A DNA stretch of 64,000 bases from positions 237,881 through 301,880 of the forward strand of contig NZ_VOBG01000005.1 in assembly GCF_008369295.1 (NCBI RefSeq), in the 5' to 3' direction. Numbering within the stretch: the stretch's first letter is position 1; the number at the start of each line of letters is the position of its first letter. This document shows, piece after piece, positions 1-8,924 of this stretch. The notes below the pieces were generated by a model that worked only from the letters and a program-made list of their open reading frames with translations, was not told the origin of the DNA and made no database searches. Both the position numbers and the translations under genes were made by a program. This stretch comes from Pseudomonas sp. ANT_H4 (GTDB lineage Bacteria > Pseudomonadota > Gammaproteobacteria > Pseudomonadales > Pseudomonadaceae).

Positions 1-3000
1 GGCCAGCAAGAGCTGCACTGCAAGCTCTATCACGCTGACACGCCGCTGGCGTTGTCCGACGTGCTGCCGATCCTGGAAAACCTCGGCCTGCGCGTGCTGG
101 GTGAATTCCCGTACCGCCTGCGCCACGCCAACGGTCGCGAGTTCTGGATTCATGATTTCGCGTTCACCGCCGCCGAAGGCCTGAACCTCGACATCCAGCA
201 ACTGAACGACACCCTGCAGGACGCGTTTGTGCACATCGTCAACGGCGATGCCGAGAACGATGCGTTCAACCGCCTGGTGCTGACCGCCGGCCTGCCATGG
301 CGCGATGTCGCGCTGCTGCGTGCCTATGCCCGTTACCTGAAGCAGATTCGCCTGGGCTTTGACCTGGGTTACATCGCCAGCACCCTGAACAACCACACCG
401 ATATCGCTCGCGAGCTGACCCGGTTGTTCAAAACCCGCTTCTACCTGGCGCGCAAACTCACCAGCGACGACCTGGAAGACAAGCAGCAACGTCTGGAACA
501 AGCGATTCTGGCGGCCCTGGACGATGTTCAGGTGCTCAACGAAGACCGCATCCTGCGTCGCTACTTGGACCTGATCAAGGCCACTTTGCGTACCAACTTC
601 TACCAGACTGACGCCAACGGTCAGAACAAGTCGTACTTCAGTTTCAAGTTCAACCCGCATGCGATTCCTGAACTGCCCAAGCCCGTGCCGAAGTTTGAAA
701 TCTTCGTTTACTCGCCTCGTGTCGAAGGCGTGCACCTGCGCTTTGGCAACGTTGCGCGCGGTGGCCTGCGCTGGTCGGACCGTGAAGAAGACTTCCGTAC
801 CGAAGTGCTGGGCCTGGTAAAAGCCCAGCAAGTGAAAAACTCGGTGATCGTGCCGGTGGGCGCCAAGGGCGGCTTCCTGCCCCGTCGCCTGCCATTGGGC
901 GGCGGTCGGGACGAGATCGCGGCTGAGGGCATTGCCTGCTACCGCATCTTCATTTCCGGCCTGTTGGACATTACCGACAACCTGAAAGACGGCGCCCTGG
1001 TGCCACCGTTGAACGTGGTCCGCCACGACGACGATGACCCGTACCTGGTAGTGGCCGCCGACAAAGGCACCGCGACCTTCTCCGACATCGCCAACGGCAT
1101 TGCCATCGACTACGGCTTCTGGCTCGGCGATGCGTTCGCTTCCGGTGGTTCGGCCGGTTACGACCACAAGAAAATGGGCATCACCGCCAAGGGCGCGTGG
1201 GTCGGTGTGCAGCGTCACTTCCGCGAGCGTGACATCAACGTTCAGGAAGACAGCATCACCGTGGTCGGCGTCGGCGATATGGCCGGCGACGTGTTCGGTA
1301 ACGGCCTGTTGATGTCTGACAAGCTGCAACTGGTCGCGGCCTTCAACCACCTGCACATATTTATCGATCCAAACCCGACCCCGGCTAACAGTTTCGTTGA
1401 GCGTCAGCGCCTGTTCGACCTGCCGCGCTCGGCCTGGACCGACTACGACACCAGCATCATGTCCGAAGGCGGCGGTATCTTCTCGCGCAGCGCGAAAAGC
1501 ATCGCTATCTCGGCGCAGATGAAAGAACGCTTCGACATCAAGGCCGACAAGCTGACCCCGACCGAACTGCTGAACGCCTTGCTCAAGGCGCCGGTGGACC
1601 TGTTGTGGAACGGCGGCATCGGTACTTACGTCAAGGCCAGCACCGAAAGCCACGCTGACGTCGGCGACAAGGCCAACGATGCCCTGCGCGTCAACGGCAA
1701 CGAGTTGCGCTGCAAGGTAGTGGGCGAGGGCGGTAACCTGGGCATGACCCAACTGGGTCGTGTGGAATTCGGCCTCAATGGCGGCGGTTCCAACACCGAC
1801 TTCATCGACAACGCCGGTGGCGTGGATTGCTCCGACCACGAAGTAAACATCAAGATCCTGCTCAACGAAGTGGTGCAGGCTGGCGACATGACCGACAAGC
1901 AACGTAACCAGTTGCTGGCGAGCATGACCGACGAAGTCGGCAGCCTGGTGTTGGGCAACAACTACAAGCAGACCCAGGCCCTATCCCTGGCGGCGCGTCG
2001 AGCCTTCGACCGTATTGCCGAGTACAAGCGCCTGATGAGCGACCTAGAAGGCCGGGGCAAGCTGGACCGCGCCATTGAGTACCTGCCTTCGGAAGACCAG
2101 CTCATCGAGCGCGCTGCCGTCGGTAAGGGCCTGACCCGTCCGGAGCTGTCGGTGTTGATCTCCTACAGCAAGATCGACCTCAAGGAGGCACTGCTCAAAT
2201 CCCAGGTGCCGGATGATGACTACCTGACCCGTGACATGGAGACCGCGTTCCCGCCGACCCTGGTGGCCAAATTCTCCGAAGCCATGCGTCGCCATCGTCT
2301 CAAGCGCGAGATCGTCAGCACCCAGATCGCCAACGACCTGGTCAACCACATGGGCATCACCTTCGTTCAAAGGCTCAAAGAGTCCACCGGCATGAGCCCG
2401 GCGAACGTGGCGGGCGCTTATGTGATCGTGCGTGACATCTTCCATCTCCCGCACTGGTTCCGTCAGATTGAAGCCCTGGATCACCAGGTTTCCGCTGAAG
2501 TGCAACTGGCGCTGATGGACGAGCTGATGCGCCTGGGCCGTCGTGCCACACGCTGGTTCCTGCGCAGCCGTCGCAACGAGCAGGATGCGGCTCGTGACGT
2601 CGCGCACTTCGGTCCGCACCTGGCGGCGTTGGGCCTCAAGCTCGACGAACTGCTGGAAGGCCCGACCCGCGAAGGCTGGCAGAACCGCTATCAGAAGTAC
2701 GTCGAAGCCGGTGTGCCGGAGTTGTTGGCGCGCATGGTTGCAGGCACCACGCACCTGTACACCTTGCTGCCGATCATCGAAGCCGCTGACGTCACCGGCC
2801 AGAGCGCTGCAGATGTGGCCAAGGCCTACTTCGCCGTCGGCAGTGCCCTGGACTTGCCATGGTACCTGCAGCAGATCAGCGATCTGCCGGTGGGTAACAA
2901 CTGGCAGGCGCAGGCCCGCGAAGCCTTCCGCGACGACGTGGACTGGCAGCAACGGGCGATCACCATCAAGGTTCTGCAAATGGCCGATGCGCCAGAAGAC

Positions 3001-3168
3001 ATGGAAGCCCGCGTGGCCCTGTGGCTTGAGCAGAACGCGAGCATGGTCGAGCGCTGGCGCGCGATGATGGTGGAGATTCGTGCTGCGGTTGGCACGGACT
3101 ACGCCATGTACGCGGTGGCCAACCGTGAGTTGTTGGACCTGGCGTTGAGCGGTCAGTCGGTGCTGTAA
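1..3168 (+). CDS. gdhB: NAD-dependent glutamate dehydrogenase, GDH-180 type (3' part, truncated by window edge)
   Basis: Oxidatively deaminates glutamate to 2-oxoglutarate and ammonium with NAD, in the cytoplasm. The reading frame is open from base 1, so the gene starts upstream; about 1055 C-terminal residues are present of a family usually near 1600. The catalytic core is visible early (GGLRWSDREEDFRTEV followed by the VPVGAKGGF lysine/glycine segment), then the dinucleotide fold (VVGVGDMAGDVFGNG), and the long helical C-terminal extension typical of the large bacterial enzyme. It is closed by a strong hairpin terminator, so it is the last gene of its transcript. No frameshift is seen. The family assignment is firm; the symbol follows Pseudomonas usage. 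Confidence 0.95.
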   Translation, partial: GQQELHCKLYHADTPLALSDVLPILENLGLRVLGEFPYRLRHANGREFWIHDFAFTAAEGLNLDIQQLNDTLQDAFVHIVNGDAENDAFNRLVLTAGLPWRDVALLRAYARYLKQIRLGFDLGYIASTLNNHTDIARELTRLFKTRFYLARKLTSDDLEDKQQRLEQAILAALDDVQVLNEDRILRRYLDLIKATLRTNFYQTDANGQNKSYFSFKFNPHAIPELPKPVPKFEIFVYSPRVEGVHLRFGNVARGGLRWSDREEDFRTEVLGLVKAQQVKNSVIVPVGAKGGFLPRRLPLGGGRDEIAAEGIACYRIFISGLLDITDNLKDGALVPPLNVVRHDDDDPYLVVAADKGTATFSDIANGIAIDYGFWLGDAFASGGSAGYDHKKMGITAKGAWVGVQRHFRERDINVQEDSITVVGVGDMAGDVFGNGLLMSDKLQLVAAFNHLHIFIDPNPTPANSFVERQRLFDLPRSAWTDYDTSIMSEGGGIFSRSAKSIAISAQMKERFDIKADKLTPTELLNALLKAPVDLLWNGGIGTYVKASTESHADVGDKANDALRVNGNELRCKVVGEGGNLGMTQLGRVEFGLNGGGSNTDFIDNAGGVDCSDHEVNIKILLNEVVQAGDMTDKQRNQLLASMTDEVGSLVLGNNYKQTQALSLAARRAFDRIAEYKRLMSDLEGRGKLDRAIEYLPSEDQLIERAAVGKGLTRPELSVLISYSKIDLKEALLKSQVPDDDYLTRDMETAFPPTLVAKFSEAMRRHRLKREIVSTQIANDLVNHMGITFVQRLKESTGMSPANVAGAYVIVRDIFHLPHWFRQIEALDHQVSAEVQLALMDELMRLGRRATRWFLRSRRNEQDAARDVAHFGPHLAALGLKLDELLEGPTREGWQNRYQKYVEAGVPELLARMVAGTTHLYTLLPIIEAADVTGQSAADVAKAYFAVGSALDLPWYLQQISDLPVGNNWQAQAREAFRDDVDWQQRAITIKVLQMADAPEDMEARVALWLEQNASMVERWRAMMVEIRAAVGTDYAMYAVANRELLDLALSGQSVL

Positions 3169-3191
3169 CAGGCTGATCGAGCGGTAAACAG

Positions 3192-3223
3192 AAAGCCCCG
3201 TATCTTGCGATACGGGGCTTTTT
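3192..3223 (+). terminator. Rho-independent terminator of gdhB
   Basis: A 13-bp perfect stem (AAAGCCCCGTATC / GATACGGGGCTTT) around a TTGC loop, followed by a T-run, starts 24 bp after the gdhB stop. The same TATCTTGCGATA-like core recurs in the acnB/SulP terminator. Confidence 0.9.
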
Positions 3224-3265
3224 GCATTGAGGGCCTAGTGTGAAATGCCAAGTGTAGTGACGGAT

Positions 3266-3937
3266 CTAGTGTAGTAACTTGGCTTTGAGGTGATCCAGGT
3301 GTTGGATCATAAGGCTGACTGCATTGCCCTCATCGCCACGCTCCACCGCCGCCACAATCCCTGCATGCTCCTGCCATGCACAATAGCTGCCCTTATATTG
3401 CGTAATAATCAACGAAGTCAACGGCACCAGGCTGTTAAGAAACTGCGCCAACGGAGCATTCCCGGCAATGGCCGCCAGTTGCAGATGAAACTCCCCTGAG
3501 AGACGAATCGCCGACCCACGCTGGTTGCGATCGAGGCATTCGCGCGCCCTGGCAATCAGCTCCCGCAACTGTCGTACCTCGGCAGATTTGGCCCGAGCGC
3601 AGACTAACTGCACCACAGTCGCTTCCGTCAACCGCCGCGCTTCGAGAATCTGTCGTGTGTCCTGGGCATTCGGCGCCGCCACCTGGGCCCGATGGTTGGG
3701 CCGCAGGATGATTACTTGCTGCTGGGAGAGCCGTGCCAGCACCCGGCGAATGACGCTGCGGCTGACGCCAAAATCCTGCGCCAGGCTTTCTTCGGTGAAA
3801 CGACTGGCCGGGACGATACGCTGTTCGAGAATGGCATCGAACAAGGCGGGGTATATGTCGTCCACCGACAGTTTAGGCTTGGCCATCAGGCGCAAGGGCG
3901 TGAACGGGAAAGGGGTATGTACGGCGTGAGCGGTCAT
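3266..3937 (-). CDS. GntR/FadR-type (FCD) transcriptional regulator
   Basis: DNA-binding regulator of about 223 residues. The N-terminal winged helix (residues about 25-90, with SVDDIYPALFDAILEQRI and the recognition segment EESLAQDFGVSRSVIRRVLA) is followed by a helical FCD ligand domain with the usual Arg/His residues (LEARRLTEATVV, SGEFHLQLAAIAGN). I chose ATG at 3937 because GGAGA lies 7 bases before it; a longer TTG-started frame reaches 3958. It follows a second FCD regulator by 17 bp on the same strand, downstream of dctA, so the three may handle an organic acid or amino acid. The effector is not readable from sequence. Confidence 0.85.
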   Translation of the reverse strand: MTAHAVHTPFPFTPLRLMAKPKLSVDDIYPALFDAILEQRIVPASRFTEESLAQDFGVSRSVIRRVLARLSQQQVIILRPNHRAQVAAPNAQDTRQILEARRLTEATVVQLVCARAKSAEVRQLRELIARARECLDRNQRGSAIRLSGEFHLQLAAIAGNAPLAQFLNSLVPLTSLIITQYKGSYCAWQEHAGIVAAVERGDEGNAVSLMIQHLDHLKAKLLH

Positions 3938-3954
3938 GGCCTGTCTCCGAAATA

Positions 3955-4659
3955 TCAACTGCCCAGATGATCGTCCGGGATATTCAAGTGAATGCCCATG
4001 CGCAAGCCTTCCTGGAGGATATGCCGGCGCATTTCGGCGCTGGCCAGGGCGCTGTTCTTGTTACGGATGGCGCGCACCACAGCGTCGTTTTCCTGCAAGC
4101 GTTCCGCCAGGTGCTCGGGGGAGTTGCGCAGTACCTGAGCGCTTTGCTTGAGAGCGTTACTGGTTTGCTGCACCACGTTCTGGAAGATCGGGTTGGAGGT
4201 CAGGGCGAACAGTTCTTCGTGGAAGGCGATGTAGGCGTTCATCCCGGCTTCGCTGTCGTTGGCGTCCAGGGCTTCGCGCATGTCCATCAGGGTCAGGCGC
4301 AGTTGCCCGACTTCCTTGCTGCTGATGGTTTGGGCCACCAGACCGACGATAAACGGCTCAAGGGTGTAGCGCAGTTGCAGGATGTCTTCGAGGCTGGCGT
4401 CGGCCACGGCGTTGTCCTGGGCCTGAGGTTCGCTCAAGGTGGCTTCCAGCACCACCACACCTTTGCCTGGCATGGAGCGTACCAGGCCGAGGGTTTCTAG
4501 GACGATGACGGCTTCGCGCAGGCTTGGGCGGCTGATGCCCAGCTGTTCGGCCAGTTCGCGCTGGCCCGGCAGCATTTCTCCGCGCCGCCACTGACCCCGC
4601 GCCAGGGCGGCGCGCAGTTTTTCTACCACTGAATTGACGACGGTTGATGGGGTGATCAC
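3955..4659 (-). CDS. FCD-type GntR transcriptional regulator (LldR/PdhR-like)
   Basis: A 234-residue FadR-subfamily regulator. The winged helix occupies residues about 5-75 (RGQWRRGEMLPGQRELAEQ, then LGISRPSLREAVIVLETLGL), followed by an FCD domain with the metal/ligand-type residues (LRYTLEPFIVGL, NAYIAFHEELFAL, MRRHILQEG). The start is GTG with AAGGAG upstream. Such proteins sense small carboxylates and usually repress a neighbouring transport or catabolic gene. The gene lies between dctA and a second FCD regulator, all on the minus strand, so control of dctA is plausible but not proven. Confidence 0.85.
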   Translation of the reverse strand: MITPSTVVNSVVEKLRAALARGQWRRGEMLPGQRELAEQLGISRPSLREAVIVLETLGLVRSMPGKGVVVLEATLSEPQAQDNAVADASLEDILQLRYTLEPFIVGLVAQTISSKEVGQLRLTLMDMREALDANDSEAGMNAYIAFHEELFALTSNPIFQNVVQQTSNALKQSAQVLRNSPEHLAERLQENDAVVRAIRNKNSALASAEMRRHILQEGLRMGIHLNIPDDHLGS

Positions 4660-4714
4660 GTATGGCTCCTTTTAACTATGTACAGTCAATCTTCTGTGGT
4701 GAACGGTGCTTATC

Positions 4715-4742
4715 GTGGCGAGCGGGCTTGCCCGCTCGCCAC
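4715..4742. repeat. REP palindrome
   Basis: GTGGCGAGCGGGCTTGCCC and its mirror form a 28-base perfect dyad between dctA and the FCD regulator. This is a standard Pseudomonas REP core, seen again at 36709 and 36816. Confidence 0.85.
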
Positions 4743-4762
4743 AGGAGGTATTTTGGGGACCG

Positions 4763-6073
4763 TCAGAACTCTTGGTGGGCGGGCAGTACCGGCTTTTTCG
4801 CCTGGAACGCATACCCTTGTTGCCCGTCCAGTACCTTGTTGGCACGCTGGATATCGATGTCTTTTTCCCAGCGCGCAATGGCCACGGTGGCGACGCAGTT
4901 TCCGATTAGGTTAGTCAACGCTCGGCCAATCCCCATGAACCAGTCCACCGCCAATACCAGCACCAGGCCCACCACCGGAATCGCCGGGATCGCGGTGAGG
5001 GTGGCCGCCAGAATCACCAGCGCCGAACCAGGAATCCCGTGGGCGCCCTTGGAGGTGATCAGAGACACCAGCAAAATCGTCATCAGGTCGGTCATCGACA
5101 GCGGCGTGCCGGTGGCGTTGGCGATAAACACGATGGCTAGGGTCAGGTAGATCGAGAAACCGTCGAGGTTGAACGAGTAACCCGTCGGAATCACCAGGCC
5201 CACCGTGGAACTGCCAATGCCCAAGTGCTCCAGTTTACGCATGATCTGTGGCAACACCGCATCGGAGGAGGCGGTGCCCATGACGATCAGTAGCTCTTCA
5301 CGCAGGTACTTGAGAAACGGCAGCATACGCAGGCCTGACAGGCGCATCACCAGGCCGAGGATCAGCGTGACGAACACGGTGCAGGTCAGGTAGAACAGGC
5401 CCACCAGGCTGCCCAGGTGTTGCAGGGAGTCCAGGCCGTAGGTGCTGGTGGTAAAGGCGATGGCACCGAACACGCCGATGGGCGCCAGGCGCACGATCAT
5501 ACCCATGATGCGGAATATCACGTGACTCAGTTCATTGATCAGCCGCGAGATGCCGGAAGCGGCTTCACCCACCAGGTTCAAGGCGCTGCCGAACAGTACG
5601 GAGAACAACAGCACTTGCAGCACGTTGTTGTCGGCGAAGGCGCCAATCACCGAGTTGGGAATCAGCTCCATCAGGAACTGGCTGGTACCCTTGATGTGCT
5701 GGCCACGGTCGGCCAGTTCATTGAGGCCGGCGGAAGACAGCTGATCCAGATGGATATTGGCGCCGCTGCCGATCCCGGTGCTGAACGCCAGGACCAGGCC
5801 GATCACCAGGGCGATGGTGGTCAGCACTTCAAAGTAGATCACCGATTTGAGGCCGATGCGCCCGACTTTCTTCAAGTCGCCGGCACCGGAAATACCGCTG
5901 ACCACCACGCAGAACACGATCAGGCCAATCAGCATTTTGATCAGCTTGATAAAGCCGTCACCCAGGGGTTTGAGTTGCGAGGAGAATTCGGGAAGGGCCA
6001 GGCCGCAGACGATGCCAAGGATCAGGCCAATCACGACTTGCAGGAAAATCGAACGCGAGCACCATCTGAGCAT
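4763..6073 (-). CDS. dctA: C4-dicarboxylate/H+ symporter DctA (DAACS family)
   Basis: Inner-membrane carrier for succinate, fumarate and malate. The 436 residues show about eight hydrophobic spans and re-entrant loops; family signatures include GDGFIKLIKMLI near residue 40, the serine-rich loop VMGTASSDAVLPQIMRKLE around 270, GYSFNLDGFSIYLTLA and the late substrate loop ITSKGAHGIPGSALVIL. Length matches the family. ATG at 6073 follows only a weak GAGA-type site. The leader holds a hairpin and a palindrome. Two FCD regulators lie downstream on the same strand. The DAACS family also includes glutamate carriers, but the sequence is DctA-like throughout. Confidence 0.92.
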   Translation of the reverse strand: MLRWCSRSIFLQVVIGLILGIVCGLALPEFSSQLKPLGDGFIKLIKMLIGLIVFCVVVSGISGAGDLKKVGRIGLKSVIYFEVLTTIALVIGLVLAFSTGIGSGANIHLDQLSSAGLNELADRGQHIKGTSQFLMELIPNSVIGAFADNNVLQVLLFSVLFGSALNLVGEAASGISRLINELSHVIFRIMGMIVRLAPIGVFGAIAFTTSTYGLDSLQHLGSLVGLFYLTCTVFVTLILGLVMRLSGLRMLPFLKYLREELLIVMGTASSDAVLPQIMRKLEHLGIGSSTVGLVIPTGYSFNLDGFSIYLTLAIVFIANATGTPLSMTDLMTILLVSLITSKGAHGIPGSALVILAATLTAIPAIPVVGLVLVLAVDWFMGIGRALTNLIGNCVATVAIARWEKDIDIQRANKVLDGQQGYAFQAKKPVLPAHQEF

Positions 6074-6093
6074 GGGAAGGATCTCTATTCGGT

Positions 6094-6138
6094 GCCCTGG
6101 TGGGTCCAGGGCTTAATTGTTGTGGTCTTACCGGTAAG
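6094..6138 (-). promoter_or_regulatory. dctA leader hairpin and upstream palindrome
   Basis: In the dctA leader, GCCCTGG and CCAGGGC (6094-6112) flank five bases, 21 bp before the ATG. Further upstream is a perfect 12-bp palindrome CTTACCGGTAAG (6127-6138). The first could be an mRNA hairpin and the second an operator; function is inferred only from symmetry and position. Confidence 0.4.
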
Positions 6139-6304
6139 TCCAGATTAGGCGCAGTCTACACAGAGGGTTTTTTAAATCGCAAGCAAATTATCGAAAATTG
6201 AGAGCTCCGGTATGACCAGTTGGTTCGCAAGGGTGGTTCTTGAGCGGTTGGCGAGCTGGAAATCTTTTCGCTTATCATCCGCCGTCTGGCAAGCAAGGTG
6301 ACCT

Positions 6305-6934
6305 ATGGACAACCCGGGACTGACAACGGACGAAACGGGGCTGACCCGCTGTACATGGCGCACGGCGGCTCCTGAATACCCGCATTACCATGACCACGAG
6401 TGGGGGGTGCCGGTTGCCGATGATCGTGCGTTGTACGAGAAGATCTGCCTGGAAGGGTTCCAGGCGGGCATGGCGTGGATCACGATCCTGCGCAAGCGCG
6501 AGCACTTTCGGCGGGCGTTCGAGGGTTTTGATTATCAAAGGGTGGCGCGGTACACCGAAGAGGATATCGAGCGACTGATGGCTGATCCGGGCATCGTGCG
6601 CAACCGCGCCAAAATCGTCTCGACCATCAACAATGCCCGGCGTGCCTGTGAATTGGTGGATGAAACCGGGTCACTGGCGAGCTGGTTATGGTCATTCGAA
6701 CCCGGCGCCGATGAGCGTCCGGAGACGGTCGACCTGGCGTACTGGACAGCCAATCCGACATCGGCTGCGTCCCTGCGTTTGTCCAAGGCCTTGAAGAAAC
6801 GCGGTTGGACCTTTGTGGGGCCGACCACGATGTATGCCTTCATGCAGGCGATGGGCATGGTCAATGATCATCTGGAAGGGTGCCTCTGCCGGCAGCAGAT
6901 CGAAGAGCGTCGCCGACAGTTCGAGCGCCCTTAA
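6305..6934 (+). CDS. tag: DNA-3-methyladenine glycosylase I
   Basis: Base-excision repair enzyme that removes 3-methyladenine from alkylated DNA. The 209 residues carry the zinc-binding set of the family: Cys16, His29 in YHDHEWGVP, and the C-terminal His and Cys of VNDHLEGC. The active-site region CLEGFQAGMAWITILRKRE and the helix-hairpin-helix part (LSKALKKRGWTFVGPTT, YAFMQAMG) align well with E. coli Tag. It stands alone on the plus strand and overlaps the 3' end of the convergent cupin gene by 4 bp. Confidence 0.95.
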   Translation: MDNPGLTTDETGLTRCTWRTAAPEYPHYHDHEWGVPVADDRALYEKICLEGFQAGMAWITILRKREHFRRAFEGFDYQRVARYTEEDIERLMADPGIVRNRAKIVSTINNARRACELVDETGSLASWLWSFEPGADERPETVDLAYWTANPTSAASLRLSKALKKRGWTFVGPTTMYAFMQAMGMVNDHLEGCLCRQQIEERRRQFERP

Positions 6935-7332
6935 TGCGCCAGGGGCGTGAGCACCTCGGCCTTGTCATCCATCACCATCACCACCAGTAATTTGGCTGGC
7001 TTGGTCTGGCTGGCATTGCTGGACTCAAAGTGTCGGGAGCCTGCCGGTTCGTAGAACGACTGGCCAACGGTGTAGGTAATAGCCTTCTCATCGTTGACCC
7101 GTGAGGTGATTTCGCCTTCCAGCACGTAGGCCACGGCGGTGCCGGTGTGGCTATGGGGTACGGTGGCTTCGCCAGGTTTGTAGTCCACGGTGAGCATGAT
7201 GGTTTTTTTGCCGGGGACGTTGGTCAAGGCATGCTCTTGCAGGACGTTGATTGTCTCTTTGTTGTACACCGGTTCGTGGGCGAAGGCGCCCAGGGATACG
7301 AGCAGTAGGGCGGTGCCGAGGAGTGCTTTCAT
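6931..7332 (-). CDS. Exported cupin-domain protein
   Basis: A 133-residue protein with a signal peptide (MKALLGTALLLVSLGAFA, predicted cut after AFA) and a single small cupin barrel. The metal-type motif is seen as PHSHTGTAVAYVLEGE followed by the second half GQSFYEPAGSRHF. It is probably periplasmic. The gene is 85 bp downstream of a MocR-type regulator on the same strand, which may control it. No catalytic role can be assigned; many such proteins bind a metal and act as sensors or small oxygenases. Confidence 0.8.
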   Translation of the reverse strand: MKALLGTALLLVSLGAFAHEPVYNKETINVLQEHALTNVPGKKTIMLTVDYKPGEATVPHSHTGTAVAYVLEGEITSRVNDEKAITYTVGQSFYEPAGSRHFESSNASQTKPAKLLVVMVMDDKAEVLTPLAH

Positions 7333-7417
7333 GACGATCCTTTCAGGTTGTTCTGGGCCCGAGTCACACTAAGCCCCATGGCGCGCCTGACCAATAGCCA
7401 ATCCGGCACAAAATCCC

Positions 7418-8851
7418 TTAGCCAATCTTCTGCAGAATATCGCGCACCTTGTCCAGGGACGGGTCGATGTCCAGGGTTTCAATGGCCCCGAAACCCAGGA
7501 TCAAACCGCTGCGCACCGGCGCTTCATGAAAAAACACATCCAATGGATACAGTCCCACTTCCACCTTTCGCGCCAATTCGATCAGCAGCGCAATGTTCAC
7601 CGGCATTTTGCACAGCGCCGCTAGGTGGAAGCCGGCCACCGTGGGCACGGCTTCAAACCACGGTGACAGGTCGCCGGCCAGGCGGTTGAGAATGCGCTCC
7701 CGGCGCCCGGCATACACCGTATGGCAGCGGCGAATGTGTTTGAGCAGGTAGCCTTCGCTGATGAACTTGGCCAGGGCCCATTGCGGCAGGGTCGAGGTGT
7801 GCTGGTCGGTCAGTTGCTTGGCCTTGAGCACCGCGCGGTGGATCGCTGGCGGCAGCACCGCATAGCCCAGGCGCAGCTCGGGCAGCAGGGTTTTCGAGAA
7901 GGTGCCGACATAGGTCACAACGCCTCGGGTGTCCATGCTTTGCAGGGAGTCGGTGGGGCGGCCTTCGTAGCGGAACTCGCTGTCGTAGTCGTCTTCGATG
8001 ACGATTGCACCCAGCTTGAAGGCCCGCGCCAGCAGCGCTTCACGACGCGGCATGCTCATGGGCATGCCGAGGGGGAACTGGTGGGAGGGCGTCACGTAGA
8101 TAAGCCGTGTGCCGTCAGGAATCAACTCGACCTGGATGCCGTGCTCGTCCACCGGCACGCCCACCACGGTCGCGCCCATGGCATCGAACAGTAGTCGCGC
8201 CGGGGTATAGCCGGGGTTTTCCATGGCGACGATGGTCCCCGGTTCCAGTACCACGCGGGCGATCAGGTCCAGGGCCTGTTGGGCGCCGTTGGTGACCACA
8301 ATGTCGTCGTCCCGGCATTTGACCCCACGGGAAAAGGCGATGTGCCCGGCAATCGCGCTGCGCAAGGCGGGCAAACCTTCGGGCTGGCTGTAGAAACCGC
8401 TGTTCTGGGCGATACGGCGCAGGGCGTCCTGGGTGCAGCGTCGCCATTCATCCTGGGGAAACTGGCTGCGGGTGGTGGCGCCGCCGATGAATTCGCAGCG
8501 CAAGGTACCGTCCCGGGTCGGGTGGTGCATGGGCGAAGGCAGTGCCTGCCATTTGGCCAGGTTGGCGGCGCAGGCCAGGTCGGCCGCGCCTTGCACGTGC
8601 TCGGAACGAGTCGCCCAGGCATTGACAAAGGTGCCTCGTCCGACCTTGCCGACCAGAAGGCCTTCGTAGGTGAGCAAGGCGTAAGTATCGGATACGGTCT
8701 TGCGCGACACGCCCAATTGCTCGGCCAGCAGACGGCTGGGAGGCAGTTGGGCGCCGGCCGCCAGTTGTCCCGACTCAATGGCCGTGCGCAGTTGCTGGTA
8801 AAGCTGTTCGGCCAGGTCCTTGCGGCCCTTGATAATAACGTGCAGTTCCAT
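7418..8851 (-). CDS. MocR-family transcriptional regulator (GntR helix-turn-helix fused to aminotransferase fold)
   Basis: 477 residues. The N-terminal GntR winged helix (about 10-80, LAEQLYQQLRTAIESGQL and LGVSRKTVSDTYALL) is fused to a fold-type I aminotransferase domain (about 120-475) with the PLP lysine in TFSKTLLPELRLGY and upstream NGAQQALDLIARV, VTPSHQFPLG and EDDYDSEFRY. MocR proteins sense PLP or PLP-amino acid adducts and control vitamin B6, GABA or taurine genes. The exported cupin gene lies directly downstream. The target is unknown. Confidence 0.9.
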   Translation of the reverse strand: MELHVIIKGRKDLAEQLYQQLRTAIESGQLAAGAQLPPSRLLAEQLGVSRKTVSDTYALLTYEGLLVGKVGRGTFVNAWATRSEHVQGAADLACAANLAKWQALPSPMHHPTRDGTLRCEFIGGATTRSQFPQDEWRRCTQDALRRIAQNSGFYSQPEGLPALRSAIAGHIAFSRGVKCRDDDIVVTNGAQQALDLIARVVLEPGTIVAMENPGYTPARLLFDAMGATVVGVPVDEHGIQVELIPDGTRLIYVTPSHQFPLGMPMSMPRREALLARAFKLGAIVIEDDYDSEFRYEGRPTDSLQSMDTRGVVTYVGTFSKTLLPELRLGYAVLPPAIHRAVLKAKQLTDQHTSTLPQWALAKFISEGYLLKHIRRCHTVYAGRRERILNRLAGDLSPWFEAVPTVAGFHLAALCKMPVNIALLIELARKVEVGLYPLDVFFHEAPVRSGLILGFGAIETLDIDPSLDKVRDILQKIG

Positions 8852-8924
8852 GTTTCATCCTGAGGCGGGCAACACCTGCAAGATTACCGCAAGCCGCCGC
8901 TGTAGGCGCGGGCCACTCGCCGAG

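Noticed and set aside
2044..2979. 311-codon frame antisense to gdhB
   Set aside because: Shadow of the strongly conserved gdhB frame, with no family match or ribosome site.
3938..3958. TTG start giving a longer FCD regulator
   Set aside because: It would overlap the upstream regulator gene and lacks a ribosome site, whereas ATG at 3937 has GGAGA at good spacing.
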